Source: Streptomyces lomondensis
GTDB taxonomy: Bacteria; Actinomycetota; Actinomycetes; Streptomycetales; Streptomycetaceae
Assembly: GCF_014651035.1 (NCBI RefSeq)
Contig: NZ_BMWC01000015.1
Location: 1 to 64,000 of the forward strand
Direction: 5' to 3'
Length of the DNA stretch: 64,000 bases
In this document: positions 59,037 to 64,000 of the stretch, in pieces
How positions within the stretch are numbered: position 1 is the first letter of the stretch
Layout: each line of letters opens with the position of its first letter
Notes under the pieces: generated by a model
Database searches by the model: none
What the model was told of the DNA's origin: nothing
The model's input: only the letters and a program-made list of their open reading frames with translations
Program-made: the position numbers and the translations under genes

Positions 59037-59999
59037 ATGGGAACCGCCGTCCACGTCCCGCAGACCCGGGACATGATCGGGGACGAGCTCTCCGGAGACG
59101 AGGCGTTCACCGCCCTGCGCCACTACGGGGGGCTGCGGCTGCTGGCCGACTCCTTCACCCGGTTCCGTTACGCGGACGGCTTCACCAACGCGCGGGCCCT
59201 CGCCTTCCAGGTGGTGGTCGGGCTGGTTCCGTGCACCGTGGCGCTGGTCGGGCTGGCCACGTCGGTGCACACGGAGGGCGTGGGCCGGGTCATCGAGCTG
59301 ACGCTCGGCCGGATCGTGCCGGGGGCCAGCGCGGAGATCGTCGAGGACGCCTTCGAGGGGACGCGGCGCACCGCCCACGGCGACGTCTGGGGCACGCTCG
59401 CCCTGTGGCTGGGCCTGGGCTTCGCGCTGCTGAACCTCGCCTCGGCCATGGGCCAGATCGAGCGCGGCGCCAACCGTATCTACGGCATCGAGCGCGACCG
59501 TCCCTTCCCGCGCAAGTACACGCGGGCGATCGTCCTCGCGCTCGCCGCCGGTCTGCCCCTGGTGCTGGGCTTCGTCGTGCTCGTCGCCGGCGAGGCCGTG
59601 GGCGACGCGGTGGCGGACACCGCCGGCTGGCGGGGCGGCGCGCAGTGGTGGGGTGCGCTCGACATCCCCGTGGGGCTCGCACTGGCCTGGGTGGCCTCCG
59701 CCGTGATCTTCCGCTGGTCGCCCCGTCGCGTGCAGCCCGGCTACACCTGGCTGGCCTTCGGCTCGGCCGTGCACCTGCTGCTGTGGGTTGCGGCCACCTG
59801 GCTGCTCGCGCTGTACGTCGAGGAGAGCGGTGCCTTCGGCGCCGTGTACGGGCCGCTCACCGCCTTCATCGCCCTGCTGCTGTGGGCCAACCTCACCGCC
59901 GTCGCGCTCTTCCTCGGCATCGCGTTCGCCGCCCAGCTGGAGGCGGCCCGTGCCGGCATCGCATCAGCGGTCCAGCCGGACCCCGGCCCGGGTGCGTGA
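59037..59999 (+). CDS. YihY/virulence factor BrkB-family membrane protein
   Basis: A 320-aa protein with six TM helices. FTNARALAFQVVVGLVPCTV, the GANRIYGIERDRPFPRKYTR loop and FGAVYGPLTAFIALLLWANL then TAVALFLG are typical of the YihY/BrkB family, whose function is not established. AAGGGAG precedes the ATG at 59037. Monocistronic. Confidence 0.88.
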   Translation: MGTAVHVPQTRDMIGDELSGDEAFTALRHYGGLRLLADSFTRFRYADGFTNARALAFQVVVGLVPCTVALVGLATSVHTEGVGRVIELTLGRIVPGASAEIVEDAFEGTRRTAHGDVWGTLALWLGLGFALLNLASAMGQIERGANRIYGIERDRPFPRKYTRAIVLALAAGLPLVLGFVVLVAGEAVGDAVADTAGWRGGAQWWGALDIPVGLALAWVASAVIFRWSPRRVQPGYTWLAFGSAVHLLLWVAATWLLALYVEESGAFGAVYGPLTAFIALLLWANLTAVALFLGIAFAAQLEAARAGIASAVQPDPGPGA

Positions 60000-60092
60000 A
60001 AGCGTCCCCGCAGTGTCCCCGGGCCGACCCGGCACGCCGGTACACGGCCGGGCGGATCCGGCTCCGCGACGGGCGGCCCGGGCCCGCCGTCG

Positions 60093-60108
60093 TGAGTACG
60101 CGTACTCA
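60093..60108. promoter_or_regulatory. 16-bp perfect palindrome before the lipoprotein gene
   Basis: TGAGTACGCGTACTCA, 57 bp upstream of the ATG at 60165. Probable operator; the binder is unknown. Confidence 0.45.
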
Positions 60109-60164
60109 GTCGGGCAGGTGCGCCTACCCATCCGGGCGGCGGGCCGTGATGAGAGGGTCTTCTC

Positions 60165-60770
60165 ATGTCCACCTCAACGTCCGCCCGGCGTGCGCCTCTC
60201 GCCGCCGCGGCCCTGGTCCTCGTCGCGGGTCTCACCCTCACCGCCTGCGGTGAGCTGCGCGCCCGGGACGCGACGGCCGGAGCCGCTCCCAGCGCCTCCG
60301 GCGCGTCCTCGCCCAGTGCCGCGGGAGCCTCGCCGTACGTGGAGCCCGGGGCCGGAGACGGGGCCCCGCACTACAACGAGAACAACGCCCACCGGCGACC
60401 CGGCGAGATGTCCCCCGCCCATGCGGAGGACGCCGAGCGCGAGGCCGACCGCATCAGGCCGGTGCTCAAGCGGCTGTGGGAGCGCCACCAGTGGGACCCC
60501 GCGTCGGTGCGGACGGCCCTGCTCCGGCTCGGCTACGAGGAGGAGCGCGTCAGCAAGGACGGCAAGCGGCTCGGCGGGACGCTCACCGTCACGGCGATGG
60601 ACTCGCGCTACCAGGACGGCGGTTACGTCACGCCGGAGGGGGCGATGGTCGGCTTGCGCGTCCATGACGACGCCTGTGTCATGGCGTTCGTGCAGAAGTC
60701 GAACTTCGAGGCGCGGGCCAACGGCCCGTACCTGGAGACCGGCTGCTTCCCACCGCCCTTCGCCCACTGA
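60165..60770 (+). CDS. hypothetical lipoprotein
   Basis: A 201-aa protein. Signal peptide ARRAPLAAAALVLVAGLTLT followed by Cys (lipobox LTAC), a Ser/Ala-rich linker, and a globular domain with an RPVLKRLWERHQWDPASVRT helix and two late Cys (DDACVMAF, ETGCFPPP) that may form a disulfide. Attached to the outer membrane face. No family recognised. The 16-bp palindrome lies upstream. Confidence 0.78.
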   Translation: MSTSTSARRAPLAAAALVLVAGLTLTACGELRARDATAGAAPSASGASSPSAAGASPYVEPGAGDGAPHYNENNAHRRPGEMSPAHAEDAEREADRIRPVLKRLWERHQWDPASVRTALLRLGYEEERVSKDGKRLGGTLTVTAMDSRYQDGGYVTPEGAMVGLRVHDDACVMAFVQKSNFEARANGPYLETGCFPPPFAH

Positions 60771-60788
60771 GCCCCGGGCCACCGGACC

Positions 60789-61028
60789 TCACCCGTCCGT
60801 ACGTGCAGTGGACCGCCGCTCACGGCCGGGGGTCGGTGCGGTGCCGGCGCGGGCGGGCATCGGGGCCGCGGCGTCCGGCGACCGAGGCGCAGCGCGGGCA
60901 CTGGCGGCGCACCCGGTGTCCGGCCCGACCCAGGCGTGCACCTCCCCGGAGGGCAGGCGGCGCCGGCCCTCCTCCTCGTCGGTCCACCGGCCGGACGCCG
61001 CGACGGCGTACTGCCTGACGCGTGCCAT
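60789..61028 (-). CDS. small hypothetical protein, possibly decayed
   Basis: A 79-aa frame. The first half (VRQYAVAASGRWTDEEEGRR, GEVHAWVGPDTGC) reads like a real protein, but the second half is Ala/Pro/Arg-rich and looks like antisense noise, as if a frameshift followed the Cys. It may be a small gene with a broken end. Low support. Confidence 0.3.
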   Translation of the reverse strand: MARVRQYAVAASGRWTDEEEGRRRLPSGEVHAWVGPDTGCAASARAAPRSPDAAAPMPARAGTAPTPGRERRSTARTDG

Positions 61029-61042
61029 GCGCGTTCCGCCGC

Positions 61043-61456
61043 TCAGCCGGCCGCGTGGTCCACGCGCAGCCGCACCTGCTCCTCCAGGCGCCTCAGGCTG
61101 GTGTCCAGGGCGTCGCCGACGGCCTGCTCGCCGGGGTCGTGGCTGTCGTCGAAGAACGACAGGTGCACCGTCACCTCACTGGCTCCGCTGCCGACGCCGG
61201 CGACCTGGAGCCAGCCTGCGTAGCCGCCCTGGTCGCGGGTGCCCCATTCGAGCCGCATCTGCTCGCGCCGGGCACGCAGCAGAGCGGAGGTGTCCTCGTC
61301 GGTGCGGTCCTCGTGCACGGTGACGGCGGGCAGGTCCTCGGCCCGCACGTGCAGGGCGTCCGGCAGCCAGCTGTCCAGCCGGCCGACGTTCGCCGCCTCG
61401 TCGAAGACCTGCTCGGGCTGTGCGGGCATCGTCCGTGAACGTTCGTACTCGGTCAT
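61043..61456 (-). CDS. SRPBCC-family (polyketide cyclase/START-like) protein
   Basis: A 137-aa protein. YERSRTMPAQPEQVFDEAAN opens a Bet v1/START-like fold, and SEVTVHLSFFDDSHD then DALDTSLRRLEEQVRLRVD is the long closing helix. Such proteins bind hydrophobic ligands; many in Streptomyces have no known role. The ATG at 61456 is preferred to an upstream start at 61522 because GGGAGG and GGTGG lie before it and the fold begins there. Confidence 0.75.
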   Translation of the reverse strand: MTEYERSRTMPAQPEQVFDEAANVGRLDSWLPDALHVRAEDLPAVTVHEDRTDEDTSALLRARREQMRLEWGTRDQGGYAGWLQVAGVGSGASEVTVHLSFFDDSHDPGEQAVGDALDTSLRRLEEQVRLRVDHAAG

Positions 61457-61540
61457 CGCGCCACCGGCCTCCCTCGGGGTCGGACAGCGCACCGCGTTCC
61501 CGGTCTGACTGACCCTAACCACGGACTTCCGGTCGCGGGG

Positions 61541-63193
61541 TCAGGCATCGGGAGCCGCGTGGACGCGCCGGCCCTCGACGAAGGTCTGCAGGACCCGGGT
61601 GTCGGCGATCTCCCCGGGCGGGCCCGCGAACGGGTCGCGGTCGAGCACGACGAGGTCGGCGGACCTGCCGGCGGTGATGCTGCCGGAGATGTCGTCGAGG
61701 TGGTTCACATAGGCGCTGCCCGCCGTGTACGCGGCGATGGCGGTGCCCAGGTCGAGACGCTGCCCGGGCAGGAACGCGGGGGTGCCCTCGGGCGCGCCGG
61801 GAGCGATCCGGTGCACGGCGACATGGATGGCCTGGAGCGGGTCGGGGCTGCTGACGGGCCAGTCGCTGCCCGCGGCGAGCGTCGCGCCGGCCCGCAGCAG
61901 ATCGCCGAAGGGGTACTGCCACGCCCCGCGCTCCGCGCCCAGGAAGGGCAGGGTCAGCTCGTCCATCTGCGGCTCGTGCGCGGCCCACAGCATCTGGAGG
62001 TTGGCACTCGCCCCCAGCGCCCGGAAGCGCGGTATGTCGTCGGGGTGGACGACCTGGAGGTGCGCCAGGTGGTGCCGTGTGCCGCGGTGGCCGTTGGCTG
62101 CCCGGGCGGCCTCCACGGCGTCGAGCGCCTCACGCACCGCGCGGTCGCCGAGCGCGTGGAAGTGGACCTGGAATCCGCAGGCGTCGAGTTCGGTGACGTA
62201 CTTCCGCAGCTCTCCCGGCTCGACGAAGCTGAGCCCGCTGTTGTCCGAGGCGCAGCCGCAGCCGGTGAGGTACGGGCCGAGCAGGGCGGCGGTGTGGTTC
62301 TCGGTGATGCCGTCCTGCATGATCTTCACCGTCCCGGCGCGGAACCGGTCCCGGCTCAACTCCTCGCCCCGAGCGAGGAGTTCGGGAATCTGCTCGGCGC
62401 CGCGCTCCCGGTCCCACCACAGCGCGCCGACCACCCGGGCGGTCAGCAGCCCCCGGTCGAGGGCGGCCTGGTAGGCGGGCGCCGGGTCGGTCATGTCGGC
62501 GTACGTCCCGACGATGGCGTCCTGCCAGGCGGTGACGCCGTGGGAGTGCAGCACGGCCTGGGCGCGCAGCAGGGCCGCGAGCTGCTCCTCCGGCGTGGGA
62601 TCCGGCACCAGCCTGCCCACCAGGTGGACCGCGCCCTCCTGGAGCATCCCGGTCGGGTTGCCCTCGGTGTCCCGCTCGATGCGTCCGTCGGCGGGGTCGG
62701 GAGTACGGGCGTCGATGCCGGCGCGTTCCAGGGCCCGGCTGTTGACCCAGGCGCCGTGGTGGTCGCGGTTGGGCAGGAAGACCGGACGGTCCGGGACGAT
62801 CGCGTCGAGGGCCGCGGCGGTGGGAGAGCCGCCGGGGAACGCCTCCAGGGACCAGCCGCCACCGGTGATCCACTCGACGTCCGGGTGCTCGTCCGCGTAC
62901 GCCCTGATCCGGCGCAGGTACTCGTCCGGGTCGACCGTGTCACCGAGATGGCACCGGCCGAGCTCCAGGCCCGCGCCCAGCGGATGGACGTGGGCGTCCT
63001 GGAGTCCGGGCAGCAGCAGCTTCCCGGCGAGGTCGACGACCTCGGTGCGCGGCCCGATCAGCTCGTGCACCTCGTCGTGGCCGACGGCGGTGATCCGCCC
63101 GTCGCGGACGGCCACGGCGGTGGCGCGGCTGCGGGCGGGATCGACGGTGTGCACGGGGCCGCCGGTCAGGACGAGGTCCGCGGTGTGTGACAT
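61541..63193 (-). CDS. YtcJ-like metal-dependent amidohydrolase
   Basis: A 550-aa amidohydrolase-superfamily enzyme. LLPGLQDAHVHPLGAGLELG contains the HxH metal site, VKIMQDGITENHTA the carboxylated-Lys region, FQVHFHALGDRAVREALDAV the further His ligands and TLAAGSDWPVSSPDPLQAIH the closing Asp. This is the YtcJ/amidohydrolase 3 layout. It hydrolyses an amide or cyclic ureide; the substrate is unknown. It is followed on the same strand by an APC permease upstream in the operon (22-bp gap), suggesting uptake and breakdown of one compound. Confidence 0.88.
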   Translation of the reverse strand: MSHTADLVLTGGPVHTVDPARSRATAVAVRDGRITAVGHDEVHELIGPRTEVVDLAGKLLLPGLQDAHVHPLGAGLELGRCHLGDTVDPDEYLRRIRAYADEHPDVEWITGGGWSLEAFPGGSPTAAALDAIVPDRPVFLPNRDHHGAWVNSRALERAGIDARTPDPADGRIERDTEGNPTGMLQEGAVHLVGRLVPDPTPEEQLAALLRAQAVLHSHGVTAWQDAIVGTYADMTDPAPAYQAALDRGLLTARVVGALWWDRERGAEQIPELLARGEELSRDRFRAGTVKIMQDGITENHTAALLGPYLTGCGCASDNSGLSFVEPGELRKYVTELDACGFQVHFHALGDRAVREALDAVEAARAANGHRGTRHHLAHLQVVHPDDIPRFRALGASANLQMLWAAHEPQMDELTLPFLGAERGAWQYPFGDLLRAGATLAAGSDWPVSSPDPLQAIHVAVHRIAPGAPEGTPAFLPGQRLDLGTAIAAYTAGSAYVNHLDDISGSITAGRSADLVVLDRDPFAGPPGEIADTRVLQTFVEGRRVHAAPDA

Positions 63194-63214
63194 GGGGAGG
63201 GGCTCCAGGGAGGG

Positions 63215-64000
63215 TCAGACCGCCGTGCGGTCCATCGGCAGGGTCAGGGCTTCGGCGTCGGTGCCGTGCCCGGTCGTGAAGTACGGCGAGCGCCGGACGT
63301 ACTTGGCGACGGCCGCCATGACGAGGCCGGAGAGCACGATCACGGCGGGCAGCGAGAACATGAACCAGCCGTTGTCCGGACTGAGTTCGAAGTGGTCGCT
63401 CATGGTCAGGTAGGAGTATCCGAGATAGCCGCCCAGGCCCAGCAGCACCAGCCCCGACACCGCGGGCACGCCCACGGCGAGCAGCGCCTCGCGCGGCCCC
63501 TCGTGACGCGCGGAGCGGAAACGCACGGCGCAGGCGAACGCGGTGAGGCCGTAATACAGGGCGACGATCAGGCCGATGGCGTTGACGGCGGCCAGCAGCA
63601 TGTCGCTCAGCTTGGGGATCGCGAAGGCGAGCAGGGCGATCACGGCGGCGACGGACATCACGACGACGGTGCCGGCGGCCGGCGTGCCGTACCGGGGGTG
63701 GACCCGGGTCCACAGCGGCCCCATGGTGCGGTCGCGGCCCATGGCGAGCAGACCGCGCGCCGTGGGGATCAGGGTCGCCTGCACCGAGGCGACCGCGGAG
63801 AACATCAGCGCCACCAGGGGCAGGGTGGCCCAGGGCTCGGCGGCCAGTTTCGCCCCGAGGTACGGGAGGGCCTGGGGGCCGTTCTCGACGAGTTCGGCCA
63901 GGCTCATCTCCCGCTGGAAGGCGACCGAGGCGAAGAGGAACAGGCCGAGCATCGCGAAGAGGGCGATGAGACCGCCACGGGCCGCGTCGCCGGGGCTCTT
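63215..64000 (-). CDS. APC-family amino acid permease, C-terminal part (cut by window edge)
   Basis: The reading frame continues past the right end of the window, so the start is missing. About 262 residues are visible with seven hydrophobic segments: GLIALFAMLGLFLFASVAFQ, TLPLVALMFSAVASVQATLI, GRDRTMGPLWTRVHPRYGTP (the conserved cytoplasmic loop of APC/AGT transporters) and FMFSLPAVIVLSGLVMAAVA. It ends in a short polar tail. Probably co-transcribed with the amidohydrolase at 61541. Confidence 0.85.
   Translation of the reverse strand, partial: KSPGDAARGGLIALFAMLGLFLFASVAFQREMSLAELVENGPQALPYLGAKLAAEPWATLPLVALMFSAVASVQATLIPTARGLLAMGRDRTMGPLWTRVHPRYGTPAAGTVVVMSVAAVIALLAFAIPKLSDMLLAAVNAIGLIVALYYGLTAFACAVRFRSARHEGPREALLAVGVPAVSGLVLLGLGGYLGYSYLTMSDHFELSPDNGWFMFSLPAVIVLSGLVMAAVAKYVRRSPYFTTGHGTDAEALTLPMDRTAV

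Overview
The window is very GC-rich. It has tightly packed genes with ATGA/GTGA stop-start overlaps, many GTG starts, few TTA codons, and families typical of actinomycetes. It is best read as a chromosomal segment of a Streptomyces or close relative; the genus is an inference from gene content and codon style. No tRNA, rRNA, CRISPR array, insertion sequence or phage gene was seen.

Layout. (1) 1-8808: a catabolic block on the minus strand. It holds a polyamine-type ABC importer (ATPase cut by the window edge, plus its lipoprotein), a HAD-type hydrolase, an APH-fold kinase, a class III PLP enzyme and a PuuB/DadA-like FAD oxidase, with a divergent ROK-family regulator. Two near-identical promoter/operator copies stand before the PLP operon and the oxidase. 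(2) 8809-11473: decayed genes (an MFS transporter and a membrane-protein remnant), a small hypothetical protein and a leucine-carboxyl-methyltransferase-family enzyme. (3) 11474-25291: the centrepiece. Two Zur-box-like 15-mers frame a siderophore-type importer operon (lipoprotein, two FecCD permeases, FecE ATPase). They also precede a RiPP operon made of a 37-aa precursor, a hairpin, an ocin-ThiF-like protein, a CocE/NonD hydrolase, a YcaO enzyme, a SagB-like oxidase and two half-size ABC exporters. Making, exporting and re-importing a peptide under apparent zinc control suggests a ribosomal zinc-scavenging metallophore.

(4) 25305-38684: housekeeping and regulatory genes. These are a PP2C phosphatase, a broken ferredoxin reductase, fused isobutyryl-CoA mutase IcmF, a Phd-like fusion protein with a TTA codon, a GNAT, a class A PBP, an FAD reductase, an XRE/DUF2975 pair and a SulP transporter. 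(5) 39051-44704: an arsenic-resistance region in two modules (arsC/arsR/ACR3 and a second ArsR with an ArsO-like flavoprotein) flanking a PadR-APC permease pair with matching palindromic operators. (6) 44757-52823: one 2688-aa polyketide synthase that combines an acyl-activating enzyme, a single reducing module and a thioesterase with a Cys nucleophile. (7) 53022-58894: a hypothetical protein, an Hsp90-like ATPase and a 982-aa TPR-like protein in a row. (8) 59037-64000: a YihY/BrkB membrane protein, a lipoprotein, an SRPBCC protein, a YtcJ-like amidohydrolase and a truncated APC permease.

Functions are inferred from motifs visible in the translations. No database search was possible, and regulatory sites were recognised by eye.
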